Assembly: GCF_945859685.1 (NCBI RefSeq)
Contig: NC_079147.1
Location: 72,877,052 to 72,941,051, forward strand
Reading direction: 5' to 3'
Source: Eupeodes corollae
Lineage: Eukaryota > Arthropoda > Insecta > Diptera > Syrphidae
Length of the DNA: 64,000 nt
This document shows, piece by piece, positions 22,640 to 33,655 of this stretch. Made by a program: the position numbers and the translations under genes. The notes beneath the pieces were generated by a model. The model saw nothing but the letters and a program-made list of their open reading frames with translations, was not told the DNA's origin and searched no databases. Position 1 is the first letter of the stretch. Every line of letters starts with the position of its first letter.

Positions 22640-23665
22640 TATTGAAAAACACTTTATTTTTATAAAGGTTGGTACCGAGCTTAGAAGAGGAGTATGAAGT
22701 TTGGAGTTCCAAGAATTTGACGAAAACCGTTAGACCACTGCTTCTGTTGCATGTTAAACGCCGCATAAGCAAGAACCAACCAATTGCGTATCATCTTTTG
22801 CACCAGTCTCATGTAGTGAGAAAATTTCATTACCTGCACCTGCAAATAAATCCCAAAGTTCAAGCAGAAATGCAAGTAATAAAGAGTTTATAGCCTCACA
22901 AGAACAATCAACACCTATTCTTCTTATTATACATCAAAAGACTTTTACGACTTAGTAAGAAATTTGAATTTACCAAAATGTAAAGCAGATGTTTAGTGTT
23001 CTCGCTTAAAACAATGGAATTTACTGGCTGATGTTAAAGTAACTTACCAACGGCATCGAAACGAGATGTTTTCCTCTTTTTTTTACAAAAGAAGATTTTT
23101 TTTTGATATAACACGCACGTTACAGGTTTATTTGAAGCAATTGGGATACCTTACCTTTCTAGCTAATGGCTTATGTTCATTGATACCTCTACGAAAAGCC
23201 CGAAAGCAGTTTGACTACTCAAAGGGAAACTGTTTTCATCTCTTCCAATTGCCTTTTAAGTGCTTTTCAAAGAAAATTATGACAGCGTTCAAATTTTACT
23301 TTAAGCTTTGAAATATAAAGAAAATAAGTCGAAACTTATAGAAGATTTGAAAATAGTTGAATTCCTGAAGGAACTTTAAGGTTCGGGTACACTAAAATTT
23401 CATATTTTTGTGCTTATGGGATAGTAGCCAGATGCTCAGCACTATTGTCGAAAATCATAACCCGAAAGGACGTATTTTCAGGTCGGAAGCCAAAATGTGA
23501 AATGCGAACTATTAGCTAAACCAGAAGTTATTTTAATGCCGCCCCTAAACATCAAATTCGGAGTGATGAAACAATTTGTTTATGGCTTTGGTGTCTGAAG
23601 CTTTCAATTTTTTAAAAACATTTTTCCTAAATCTCTCGGAGGGCAAATTTTGTGTAGACCTGTGT
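22640..23665 (+). pseudogene. Decayed copy of a multi-copy insect protein of unknown function
   Basis: The frame can be followed only through stops and shifts, but successive segments are collinear with a protein type found in many copies in insect genomes and thought to be transposon-like. These are LVRNLNLPKCKADV with SRLKQWNLL (22955-23025), a phenylalanine-rich FSSFFYK stretch (23070), LMFIDTSTKSPKAV (23170), NYDSVQILL (23275), KLIEDLKIVEFLKEL (23335) and KPEVILMPPLNIKFGVMKQF (23520). The run ends with FFKNIFPKSLGGQILCRPV (23605-23655). Intact members are, as far as I recall, several hundred residues long. The 5' and 3' parts are missing. A family R repeat begins 40 bp downstream. Confidence 0.6.
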
Positions 23666-23706
23666 AATTATATTCTGTAGCACTTTTTCGCAGTTGAGTA
23701 TTATTA

Positions 23707-24180
23707 AGTTCCCATAGGAAGTTATTGTAATGGGTCCGATTTGTCGGAAAAATATTGTGTTCAAACTTTTTTACTTCACAGAAAATATTGTTTTCGATAT
23801 TCAGCAGATTTTTATAAAAATCTAACAGTCCGTTTTTTCATAAAAAAATATCATCTACAAAAATAGTACGCAAATTTGGTAAAAGTTGATGTTCGGTTCT
23901 TAATATCTCTCAAATTAATTTCATTCATCCAATTTGTAAAAATTTAAGGAATGCTACTAAAAATTTTAAAATATTGTTTTCGACTAAAAATCTAATCAAC
24001 AAAACTAGATTTCAAACTAAACTAGTTGTTTATATAAAAAATATTGTTGGTAACTTTAAATATTTTAAGAATAATTCAAGTAACAACTTTGTTAACCCCA
24101 CACAAAAACCTACAAACTTTTAAGCAAGAGAAATTAACAGACGGATTTGAAGTTATCAGTGTGGGTCGCATCCCAGCCTC
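23707..24180 (+). repeat. Family R repeat with internal deletion (copy R5)
   Basis: It opens with AAGTTCCCATAGGAAGTTAT and GGGTCCGATTTGTC, then jumps straight to the body (TTTACTTCACAGAAAATATT). The GTGCGTGCGTGTGT block of about 250 bp is missing. It ends in GAAGTTATCAGTGTGGGTCG, CATCCCAGCCTC at 24180. A complete 5' and 3' end with the middle removed is the pattern expected of a non-autonomous mobile family. Confidence 0.82.
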
Positions 24181-24214
24181 TTTTTTTAAAGGTGAATGAT
24201 GATGGATTTTAGGT

Positions 24215-25290
24215 GAAAATGGGTTTTATCAATGAAAAGATTATTGCGCTTGATATTTCAAAGGCATTTGATAGAGTTTGGCAACAAACTTTTCTTATCA
24301 AAAATGTGTGCATTTAGTATTGATGAATTCCTACTTCGTTGGGTTAGAAATTACCTTTCGGACCGTTCAATTCAAATAGTATTGGACGGGTTCACATTTG
24401 ATATTCACAAAATAAACGATGGTATGCCCCAGGGCTCCGTTTTGTCTCTGACACTTTTCCTTATTTTATAAATGGTATTTTTTTTTTAATTTTCGTACTT
24501 ACTTAATTGTTTAGCTGATGACAGAACCCTCAGCTTTTCAACTTCGTTCTTAGATTCTCATCCTTGTTCTTCGGATGTGGATTACCCTCGGCAGTGTATG
24601 ATAAGCTCATTAAATTCTGATCTTGGCAGCATTATCTAATGGGGAATCAAAAACCGTGTAGAATACTTAATGCCGTTTACTGTCAAAAGTATACCTCCCC
24701 CAATGCCACTTGCATTGAGGAGACTGAACAGCTTTCCGGTCTAGGTTTGTGCATTACAAACCAGTTGTTGTGGAGTGATCACATATTTGACATCGCCAAA
24801 AATGATGCTAAATATTTAGGTTTTCTCAGAAGATTCAAAAAGTTTTTACCCCTTCTGATGTAGCAACAATCTATAAAGCTTATATTCGTCCAAAACTTGA
24901 GTATAATTCTCATATCTGGGCAGGTGCTCCAATAACCCACTTGAGTCTCTTGGACAGAATTCAAAAAAGTGTTCTAAAATTGATAAATGACCGTTGTTCA
25001 ACTGAAACTTTTCTCAACTCAAAGAATTCAAACGTAATATCCGTTTTTCCAGGAATGCCTATCTGTTTACCCTTGAGCCCAATTTCGTACGTACAGTAAG
25101 GTACAGAGATTCTTTTTTTAGTCGCACTACACGAATGTGGAATGCTTTACCAGACTTAATATTTCCCACTTATTATAATGTGCAGGCATTCAAAACCAAT
25201 GTGCATCGGTATCTCCTTTCCAAAACTATTGTTCCTTCCTAATTCCTTGAGTGCACGCACAATATAAAAAACAAAAACTTCTATATGCAT
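24215..25290 (+). mobile_element. CR1-like LINE, 5'-truncated, second copy
   Basis: It is the same family as 14690-16150. The remnant shows IALDISKAFDRVWQQ at 24243, WVRNYLSDRSIQIVLDGF at 24338, GMPQGSVLSLTLFLIL at 24421, LADDRTLSFS-like sequence at 24513, and LGLCITNQLLWSDHIFDIAK at 24741. LGFLRRFKKFLPLLM and RPKLEYNSHIWAGAP run on to 24930, then the C-terminal SRTTRMWNALP at 25120. It is truncated at the reverse transcriptase palm. Frameshifts at about 24480 and 24860 make it inactive. Confidence 0.8.
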
Positions 25291-26361
25291 TTCAAGGACT
25301 TCATTAGGGAGATATACGAATATCAGCAATATACTCAATTGAATATCTTGTGTCTTATTACCTTTGATTTATTCAAACTTAAAAAAAAAAAAAAAAAAAT
25401 ACAGTATAGTAAATTATCCACACTACCTTGATAATAATTTAATATATTCTCTAAGTTTAACTTTATTATAAAATAAATTCTAACATTTAATCTTTTTCAA
25501 TCTTGGTTAAAATAAAAAAAAAATAATTGTGCTCCCCTGAATTCAACACACACAACAATAAGACTAATTTAATTTTCATTGCTGATACAATACAACAATT
25601 CACCAGCAGGTTCGTTGAAAGTTAACAATATCATTGTTAAAATGTTGATATCTAACTAGTTACATATACAGACGTACATATGTACTTATACATATTTAAA
25701 AAAAAAAGGATAATCTCAAAGCGTTGGGAACAATAAAAGCTAACAACAATGAAAATTGTTCGACAAAAAATTAACAATGCGTCTGAGTCTGGAAGCGTTT
25801 TTCTTTTTCTTTTTCATTTGAGTTTACCTTTATTATAATTGAACAAAACATTTATCACTTTAATAGGTCCACAAGGAACAATTTTTAAAGTCGTAGCCTT
25901 TAAAGGAGAGACCATCTTAGGCATGGTATTGAAACCGAACAAAAACAAAAATAATGCCAAACGACAATGTATCGAATATAATAAATCTTTTTAAGTTAAA
26001 ATGTTTTGTAATAAAAAAGGAGCACTTCTGTTTTGAAATTTCGTAAGTGTCGCTTTGGAATAAAAATAAAACAAACTTCAGAATCTACGCTTAGGAAAAT
26101 TTTAAGGCAATTAAGGTAATTTTAATCGTATGAAAATAAGCAATTTAAAATTTTATGAGGGGAATAAAGTGGACAAACATAAAGGCAGATAGAAACGCAA
26201 ATATTGATAAAGAGGATGGGATGTGGATAATGTCCCTACTTGTAGCTTCCATTTGAAAGGAAGACATAACGATGCGTTGTCTTACATAATATAAAAATCA
26301 ATTTGCCAATTAAGGAAATGGCCATAGCAGGTGTTAAGCATTAAACACAAAAAGAACACAA
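25291..26361. other. Intergenic region with long poly-A tract
   Basis: An A tract of about 20 bases lies near 25380-25400 and could be a retroposed tail, but no source sequence precedes it recognisably. The rest is AT-rich DNA with no gene, RNA or shared repeat. Confidence 0.5.
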
Positions 26362-26570
26362 ATGAGGCTGGGGTGCGATCTACTCTGATAACTTGGTGTT
26401 GATTTTTCTAAGACCTTAACAAAATAGATATTTAACAATATTTTACATAAGATACAAAATTTGAAGCCAATATCTTTCTTTGTTCTCCTTATACTTGAGT
26501 CGAAAACGATTTCTTATCAATTTTGTGTTGTTTTTGTAGGTCTTCGTGTTTTGTAAAAACAGCATTAAAC
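26362..26570 (-). repeat. Family R repeat, 3' end (copy R6)
   Basis: In reverse it begins with GAGGCTGGGGTGCGATCTAC, the family R 3' terminus, and continues into decayed body with ACTTGAGTCGAAAACGATTT. The 5' module is absent. Confidence 0.6.
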
Positions 26571-26574
26571 ATTA

Positions 26575-26935
26575 CGATGGTAGAGAAGTCGAAAAAAGTT
26601 AGTCAAAAATTTGAACAAACTAATAGATGTTTTTTTCTATTTTGGTTTCTTTCAATATAATAAAATATTTGTGTACTGCCCCAGAAGGGTGCCCCCCCCC
26701 CAAAAAAACCGTTATTTTGTTTTTAAGTTATCACAAATATTTTTCAACCGATTTCAAGAATTCTTTTTCTGCACAAGCTTTTTTAATGTCTCAATAATAT
26801 TTAATGATCACAACTGACATTGTTTTTTTGTATTTTATTTAAAAAACAAAAAAGAAAAATTTGTTTCGAAATTCGATATCTCGAAAACGGGTCTTCAATT
26901 TGCACGAAGTTCAAATGAAAAACGTTTATTAATAA
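26575..26935 (+). repeat. Module M repeat, partial copy
   Basis: ACGATGGTAGAGAAGTCGAA matches 32090 onward, and the later segment around CAAAAAAACCGTTATTTTG matches GGTAGAACCGTTATTTTT at 32412. The middle part with the GTCCGGCTTGTTTTGTCTGT landmark is deleted. A run of ten C at 26692-26701 is a homopolymer not seen elsewhere in the window. Confidence 0.55.
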
Positions 26936-27157
26936 GTTAGTTAGTTAGCTGAACACTAAAACCATTTTTCAATTCAAATTGGAAAAATTGTTTATGTATG
27001 TAAAAAGTAAATCTTAAAAAAAACTCTCTGATGATTTTTGAATATAATTTTTGAGCATTTAAATTTTTGAAGAAAACATTTTTTTCAGGAACAATTTTAA
27101 AACCTAAATTACAGGAAATATTTTTAATCAGGTTTTTTAGATACATGAGTAAGTTAG

Positions 27158-27867
27158 TGCAACTTACCTTACAACTACCTGATGTGTCGAATTGAAACAT
27201 TTGCCATTTCCCGACGTTTTAAGGTTCCTAGAATTTTAATAAAATATTTTTAGTGCGTGTGTACGTACGTAACGGTATTTAAAAATCAAAAAATAATTGT
27301 CACCTCGGATATTTTACGACCAAAAAATGATTTTTGACATCTAGTAAAATTAAGAGAAAAATCGGATTGAAAGTTTATTTATAAACAAAAATTTAAAATA
27401 AAACATTACATTACAAAAAAAAAAACTGGTACCGGTGACGAGATCTCTCGATAAATTTATCCAGAAAAAGAGGTTTTTAGATTCCTACCAGGAGTCTTGG
27501 TAAAACCTTCAAAAAAATCCTAGTACATTTTACTAGGAGAATTGTTGGTAGAATATACCAGGAATATTTTCCTATTAAAATTTTAGTTTTATTTACCTGA
27601 AAAAAGATAATTTTTAAACTCCCATTATTTCTGGTAATAAGTACCAGATTCCAGATAATCTTCATTTTACAAGGAAAAAATTACTTTCTAACAGGACGCT
27701 GTTATCAGAACATTTTCTGTCAAAAATTTTACCAGGAAACGAGATTTATGGTAAATAAAACCAGATTTCTTTTTACCAAGAAATCTGGAGTTATTTGCCA
27801 CAAAATCTGGACTATTGTTTATATTTTTTTTTCAATTAGAGACAATGACTTCAATCTAATTTCATCT
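27158..27867 (+). repeat. Family R repeat with diverged middle (copy R7)
   Basis: The 5' module is decayed but recognisable (CATTTCCCGACGTTTTAAGG, AGTGCGTGTGTACGTACGTA). The end of the copy at about 27840 carries GACTTCAATCTAATTTCATC. Between 27425 and 27795 the sequence is dominated by scattered TACCAG and CTGGTA motifs not found in other R copies. A mariner B terminus follows directly. Confidence 0.6.
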
Positions 27868-27871
27868 TATA

Positions 27872-27983
27872 CAGGGTTATACATTTTATGGTTTCAGAAG
27901 TATAAAGTTTGAACGTTGGCTTAAACGCGCGAATAAATCCAATCATTGATTCTTTTGAGGTAATTTCGACTTTTTGAGACATA
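27872..27983 (-). mobile_element. Mariner family B, C-terminal fragment with end repeat
   Basis: It begins with TA and CAGGGTTATACATTTTATGG, the same terminal repeat as at 37685 in reverse. On the minus strand it encodes the C-terminal end around NYLKRIND. It ends abruptly where the 5S-like sequence begins. Confidence 0.6.
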
Positions 27984-28104
27984 GTAACGGCCTATTCACT
28001 AATAAAGCTTCGGTTCCTATCGATCACCGAAATCAAGCATCAGCGAGTGTGGTCAGTAGACAGATGGAGGACCGCCCGAAACCTACCGCTTGCTGTTGTC
28101 ATGT
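27984..28104 (+). pseudogene. 5S rRNA-like sequence (5S pseudogene or head of a 5S-derived SINE)
   Basis: About 120 bp align collinearly with an animal 5S rRNA gene. Conserved blocks are CGGTTC at 28011, CGATCACCGAAATCAAGCA at 28021-28039, and GGTCAGTAGACAGATGGAGG followed by ACCGC at 28053-28077. The last contains the internal control (C box) region of 5S promoters. The first 29 bp match more weakly (about 16 of 29 by my alignment). The terminal part ACCGCTTGCTGTTGTC resembles the 5S 3' end. Many substitutions rule out a functional 5S gene. It lies between a mariner fragment and the 3' end of a LOA-type LINE, which suggests a 5S-headed SINE. Confidence 0.65.
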
Positions 28105-28204
28105 GTTCTTTCTGTCTGTTCTTCTGTCTGGTATTAATGTCTTGTGTTGTTATACCTTATGAAGTCTAGTCGCTCAAGGTGCTGTGTTCTCTACTCTGTA
28201 CATT

Positions 28205-30490
28205 TATGTGCTGGTTAGGTTAGGTAAGGTTAAAGTGGCTGTTGGTTGGGAAGTCCAACACACTAAGACCAAAGTATGGTCCGTTGTGATAACACATGGA
28301 TCAGTTGATCAGTTTAACTCGTTGAACCAATTGGAGCTCCGTATGAAGCGTAGGAGACAAATAATGTCAGAATTTTTTAGATCGCTGGTATCGTTGAAGT
28401 AGTAGTCTCCAAGGTGGATTCTACGTCTTTGTGATAAGGCAGGACATGTGCACAGAAGATGAGAGATTGTCTCCTCCTCCTCCTTGTCCATGCAACTCCT
28501 ACAAAAATCATTTGCAGCGCCCAATGAGAACACCTACAACATCTGGCGCTAAGATTAGGCCAAATTAGTTTAGTCGCTAAACAGGTGGTGGTTTTATTTC
28601 ACCTGAAGTTTGTTTTCTCTATGGTATCTTGTTTTAGCATGAGTTTAAATGTAGATAAAGGGATACCTATGCTAGCATTGTGAGCTAGCAGAGGTACAGT
28701 TGTTCCGCTTTTTGCAAGTTCGTCAGCTCTGTAATTTCCTGGAATGTCTCTATGGCCCGGTACCCATAAAAGGTGAATGTTGAACTGTGTAGCCATCTCC
28801 TTAATAGATGATCGACAATTTAGGACTGTTAGTGAGTTAGTGGAGACAGAGTCTAGGGACTTTAACGCAGCTTGGCTATCCGAGAAGATGCGTGTATCAT
28901 TAGTTGATATAACGTTTTCTCTAAGCCAGGATAGGACTTCTTTTATAGCCAGGATTTCAGCTTGGAACACGCTACAATGATCGGGTAGACGAAAGGAGAG
29001 ACTTATTTATTCTTGTTTATTCTCTCTTGAATATTAGGTTTCCAACTATTATATTTACGGAAAGAAATAAAACACGCTTTATCTTTTCTTATTGCACTCT
29101 TTATTACGACTGACTTAACACTACGTCTTAACCTAAATTTTAAGATAAATTCACCACACAGGATATGCGCTAAATGATTAAACGAAAGATTACAATCAGG
29201 GATGTCTATTATTTATGAACACAACACCAACTTAATTTCTTATCCAAAATGAGACCCAAGTATTTTGCTTGTTCAGAGAATTTAAGTGGTACACCGTTTA
29301 TGAGGGGAGGGTCAATGACTGGGACTTTGCATTTCCTTGTGAAGAGGACAAGGTCGGTTTTTTGTGGATTAAAGCCTAGTACACACCGATTTGCCCATCT
29401 GATGAGCTTATTTAAAGCTTTTTGTAAGAGTTCGTTTAGTATATTGGGATGTTTACCCGTTACTGCAATAGCAACATCGTCCGCATAAGCAAACACTCTG
29501 TATCCCTATCTTTCTAGAGTAATTAGTAACTCATTTATTACTAAGTTCAAGAGGAGAGGGGATAGGACACCACTTTGTGGCGTACCTCTGCTGACACCCC
29601 TTTGTGCAGTAAAATCGCCCAGTTTTGAATTGATAATCCTACTTACCAGCATCAGTTCGCTGATCGACTTATCTACTTTCAGAGATGTCAATACACGTGC
29701 AATTGCAGATGTGTGGATATTGTTAAATGCACCTTCTATATCTAAGAAGTGCTAAGGTGTAACTAAGGTGTAACCTAAGGTGTACTCTTTATAATGGAGG
29801 GAATATTCCATTGTACGTTCTATACTGTGTAGAGCCGTTTCAACTGATTTTCCTTTGTTGTAGGCGTGTTGAGCCTTTGAAACGAGGGACTTATCAATAC
29901 TTGACCTTAAGTGGATATCGATCAAACGTTCAAAAGTTTTGAGAAGGAATGATGATAAGCTGATAGGTCTTAGGTCTTTAAGGTTAACGTGGCTGGATTT
30001 TCCAGCTTTTGGAATAAAAACGACTTTAATTTGCCTCTAAGACATCGGGATGTATGCCAATTTAAGGCATCCCTTGAGGATGTTATATAGGATGGGTAAT
30101 AGAAAACTTGCATTTTCTTGCAGTTCAGCTGGAATTATACCATCCAGACCTCCAGATTTATATGGCTTAAAGCTGTTAATAGCCCATTTGAGTTTTTCCC
30201 TAGTGACTAGACCTTGTGGGGGATATAATGTATTGTCACAGCTATTGGGTACAATGGTATTAATAATATAAGAGCTACCAGGAAAGTGAACGTCTAGTAG
30301 CAAGTTTAGCTCTAGAGGCCAGAGGAGTTTTTCAAGCAGCTTGGCATGATTGGATTTTTGGAGAGGGTTTTGTGCAACCTGGATGCTTCAGAGCAATCTT
30401 CCACGTTGCTACAGAAGTTTCTCCAGGAAGATCGTTTGGTTTTCCTCAGTTCTTTTTGTATATATCTTCAGTGATTCTTTATATGAATCC
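28205..30490 (-). mobile_element. Decayed LOA-like LINE with RNase H
   Basis: The minus-strand ORF2 remnant contains PQGLVTREKLKWAINSFKPY and GLDGIIPAELQ (30225-30110), then RGTPQSGVLSPLLLNLVINE (29590-29530) and FAYADDVAIAVTG (29493-29455). Further on are FNPQKTDLVLFTRK (29375), an RNase H with FQAEILAIKEVLSWLREN, IFSDSQAALKSL and LLWVPGHRDIPGN (28967-28735), and a C-terminal CRSCMDKEEEETISHLLCTC (28500-28440). The PQSGVLSPLL box plus an RNase H points to the LOA clade. The 3' end has TAACCTAACC-type repeats near 28215-28240. An LTR-like insert at 29014-29221 replaces the connector between reverse transcriptase and RNase H. Several stops are present. Confidence 0.8.
29014..29221 (-). mobile_element. 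Possible solo LTR inside the LOA-like LINE
   Basis: This 208-bp insert starts TGTTCATAAATAATAGACAT and ends AGAGAATAAACA on the minus strand, so it has the TG...CA ends of an LTR. It contains AATAAA-type signals (GTAATAAAGAGTGCAATAAG). It interrupts the LINE between KLSWC and SLSFRLPDH. No target-site duplication is visible, and about 150 codons of the LINE are missing, so a deletion accompanied or followed the event. Confidence 0.45.
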
Positions 30491-30539
30491 CAGTCAGACA
30501 TGTATTTATGTGCTGAGTAGTGTGTAATGTAATTTAATG

Positions 30540-31055
30540 TAATGTTTTTGAGAAATATCGGGCAGTTTTGGCTGATAATTTGTGCAATGTTGATTTTTAA
30601 GTGCTCAAGAGCTAAAGGGTTATCTGCATAAACAAGGTATTTGGCCAGTTAATATCATCACGACGAGATATTTCGCGGTCAGGAAAAGTATATTGCAATA
30701 AATCAAAATTCGATCAAGTTTTATGGCATGTGGCACCGTCTAATTAAAACCACATAGCAGGAAAAAAAGTCTTTTCTCATATGACCACAACGATCCGAAT
30801 TGACAGTCGTTTCATCGTTTTCGATAGTGTAAGGTCCAATCACACCTCCGGACAAAAGAACGCACTGAATAGTGACTTTTTGTGAATGTAATGGCCTCTA
30901 ATCTATTACTCAAGGATTCCCAGAGCAAATACGATAATTGTATTTTTTAACATACCCATTGCGTAAGAAATGTGCTTCGTCGCTGAAAAAGGTGTCCGCA
31001 CATATTCGACGTAGTTGGCTTCATTTGTTGTGTGAGCTGGAGTGCATATGCTAAA
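30540..31055 (-). mobile_element. Mariner family B, internal fragment
   Basis: The minus strand carries the C-terminal VYADNPLALEHLKINI (about 30635-30590), then, toward the N-terminus, a degraded catalytic region and FFSDEAHF-type sequence near 30985-30960. The order is that of the copy at 36712-37685. Stops and frameshifts are frequent. Confidence 0.65.
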
Positions 31056-31112
31056 TATTGTTGGTAATTTTTGGTTAATCTTTTAAAAAAAAATCAACTG
31101 AAAATTAAATGA

Positions 31113-31990
31113 AAAGAGGCTGGGATGCGACCCATACTGATAACTTTCCATCTTGTCTATCAATTTGCTTAAAAGTTTGTAGGTTTTCGTACTGGGTTAA
31201 AAAAGTTGTCAGTTGAATTATTCTTAAAAAAATTAAAATTACCAACAATATTTTTCACATACAGAAAAATTTTTAGTTTGAAAATCTAGTTTTGTTCAAT
31301 AGATTTTTAGTCAAAAACAAATTTTTAAAAATTTTAGTAGCATTTTTTAAATTTTTACAAATTGGTTGAATGTAATTAATTTTAGAGATATCAAAAACCG
31401 AACATCAATTTTTACAAAATTTGCATACTTTTTTTGCAGATTTTATTTTTCTATGAAAACACGGACTCTTGGATTTTTATAAAAAAAACTACTAAATATC
31501 GAAAACAATATGTTCTGAGAAATAAAATACGTTTCAAGCAAATATTTTTAATTTTTGGGAAGATATTTGAGTCGAAAGTAAATTTTTTCTATCGATTCGA
31601 TTTTTCTCAAAATTTGTAAGAATATTGAAAACAATATTTATTAAAAGCCAATATCTCAAAGTCAGTGATGAAAACATATTTGACTTGAAAATCAATTTTC
31701 ACTAACTTTTATAAATATTTTTTAAGTTTTTTGTTAACGAAAATCTGTCAATTTGATTTTTCTCAACATTTTATCAGATATTAAAAACGTTATTTTTCGT
31801 TGCACATAATTGTTTTGGAGATGAAATTATTTTTTTATTTTCGAGGTGACAAATTGTTTCTTTCAGGTTTTTCGATATATAAAAAAAAACATTTGGATTT
31901 TTTCCAAAAATACATAATATAAAATTTAATTCAAGTCTCTACTGCTCTTGGTTCGTGGGATATTTAGGGTTAACCAACATTTTGACCTTT
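31113..31990 (-). repeat. Family R repeat, body and 3' end (copy R8)
   Basis: In reverse it begins with GAGGCTGGGATGCGACCCAT, the 3' terminus, and continues through the body (TTGAGTCGAAAGTAAATTTT at about 31568 and AGACTTGAATTAAATTTTAT in reverse near 31940) to GGTTAACC at about 31970. The 5' palindrome module is missing. Confidence 0.75.
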
Positions 31991-32009
31991 TTTTACTTGC
32001 GACATTTAG

Positions 32010-32650
32010 GAACTACATAATGGCAAGTTTTGTATTCGTGCAAAATTTCGAACTCTAGATTTTAATCAAACATGATATAACTATGGTAGAGAAGTAGAAA
32101 AAAGCCCGCGATTCCGTCCGGCTTGTTTTGTCTGTCCACTCTCCTATACAGCCTAAGCCATTGGGTCGATTGAGTTCAAACTTGGAAGTTAAAGTTTTGA
32201 GCAGATTCGGGTTAGGCGTTTTTTTCATTTTTTTTTAAAGATCAAAACTAACAGTGGCCCCCATACAATTTTTTCGTTCAAAAAACGAAAATTCGAATAT
32301 TCTCAAAACCGATAGATTTTTTGTTAAATTTTTCTCTAAAATTATATTTTTTAACTTAGTTACTTTTAATAAAAAAAAACATATTTTTGTATTGCTCAGG
32401 AAAGATACTGCTGGTAGAACCGTTATTTTTTTTTTTAAATTTTCTCAGCAACTATGAACTGATTTCAATAATTTTTTTTAATAAGCTTTTATATTGCCTT
32501 AACAATATTTTATTATCAAAAGTGAATTTTTTTTATTGTTTCGATTTTTAAAAAAATATCTTTATCTCAAAAATGGGTCAACATTTGTTTACGAAATTCA
32601 AATATAGAGCGTATATTAACAAGCACTAGCTAACTGCATACCAACAATAT
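32010..32650 (+). repeat. Module M repeat, longest copy
   Basis: Landmarks are CTATGGTAGAGAAGTAGAAA, CCGTCCGGCTTGTTTTGTCT, AAGCCATTGGGTCGATTGAG, AGCAGATTCGGGTTAGGCG and GGTAGAACCGTTATTTTTT. Copies occur at 21650-21935 (reverse) and 26575-26935. It borders copy R8. I see no coding potential. Confidence 0.6.
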
Positions 32651-33600
32651 TTTTATAACAAAATTGAAAAAATTTATAAAGAAAAAAGTAATTTAAAAAA
32701 AACCACTCTAACGATTTTCAAAAAAAAAATTGAAAAATCAAGGGTTTTTTTGATTTACAAAATGGCATTTAAATTTTTGAAGACAAACTTATTTTCAAGT
32801 AAAATTTTAAATCTTAAAATAGTTTATTTTTTAAATTATATTAACTGTATTAAATTTAACCCCCTCCAATCTCCCATCATCAAATCCTTTGCAAGAGCGC
32901 ATTATTTTGACAAATTTTTAATAACATTCATATCTTTTATCGAAATTTATGCATTTCGTACAAGTTTATGTATTTTTATGACTATAACTATTGTAAGTAC
33001 CCACGATACCTGTGTAGAGCCACTGCATCTGATTAATGAATATGATATACATATTTAATCAACAATCTATTTTAAATTGTCTATCAAGAAGTATTTTCTT
33101 GATACCTTTGTATACATATATGATTTTAAAATATTATTCTTTAAAAAGAAGAATATGATTTAATTGCTTCGCCTATATAAAAGAATAAATACTTAAAATA
33201 AAACAAGTTAAAGGAAAGGTCCAAAAAGAGTATTTGTATTTTCTAATAGAATCACTTTGCTCAACGTAAACACATTAAATCTATACAGTTTATAACTAAA
33301 ATCCAAAAGGCACAAGAGCATGACTGTAAACATCACACGAATAGCAATTTTTTGTACCTGTTCGTATGCTTGCTATTTTTAAACTTTAACGAAAAAATAA
33401 ACTGAACGTAATAACTCCATGTTTGCGCTGAAGACTTGTAGGAAAGAGGGAATGTGATCTAGAGACATGAATTTTATGTAATTTTTGAAGTGCTGTAGAA
33501 AAAAGCAAGCTACAATTTTACCATCAATTTTTTTATACATTATTTATTCACATTAGAAGCATACAAAAAAAATAAAAAAGTAAAAAAAAAATAAAAATTC
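32651..33600. other. AT-rich region, nothing recognised
   Basis: The longest open frame (102 codons, 32750-33058) has no motif and an AT-driven composition (many K, N, I and F). No repeat or RNA match is seen. Confidence 0.5.
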
Positions 33601-33655
33601 CGTTAGTTATCAGCTGATAGAGTAGTGCGTCTCAAAAATTTGGTGCGTGACCATA

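Noticed and set aside
27984..28104. A functional 5S rRNA gene
   Set aside because: Too many substitutions in stem positions and no neighbouring 5S array. It is kept as a 5S-like pseudogene or SINE head.
28215..28245. GGTTAGGTTAGGTAAGGTT resembling telomere repeats
   Set aside because: It lies at the 3' end of the LOA-like LINE in the right orientation for its tail. Most flies lack TTAGG telomeres, so it is better explained as the LINE terminus.
32750..33058. 102-codon open frame on the plus strand
   Set aside because: The composition is dominated by K, N, I and F as expected from AT-rich DNA. No signal, domain or splice context is present.
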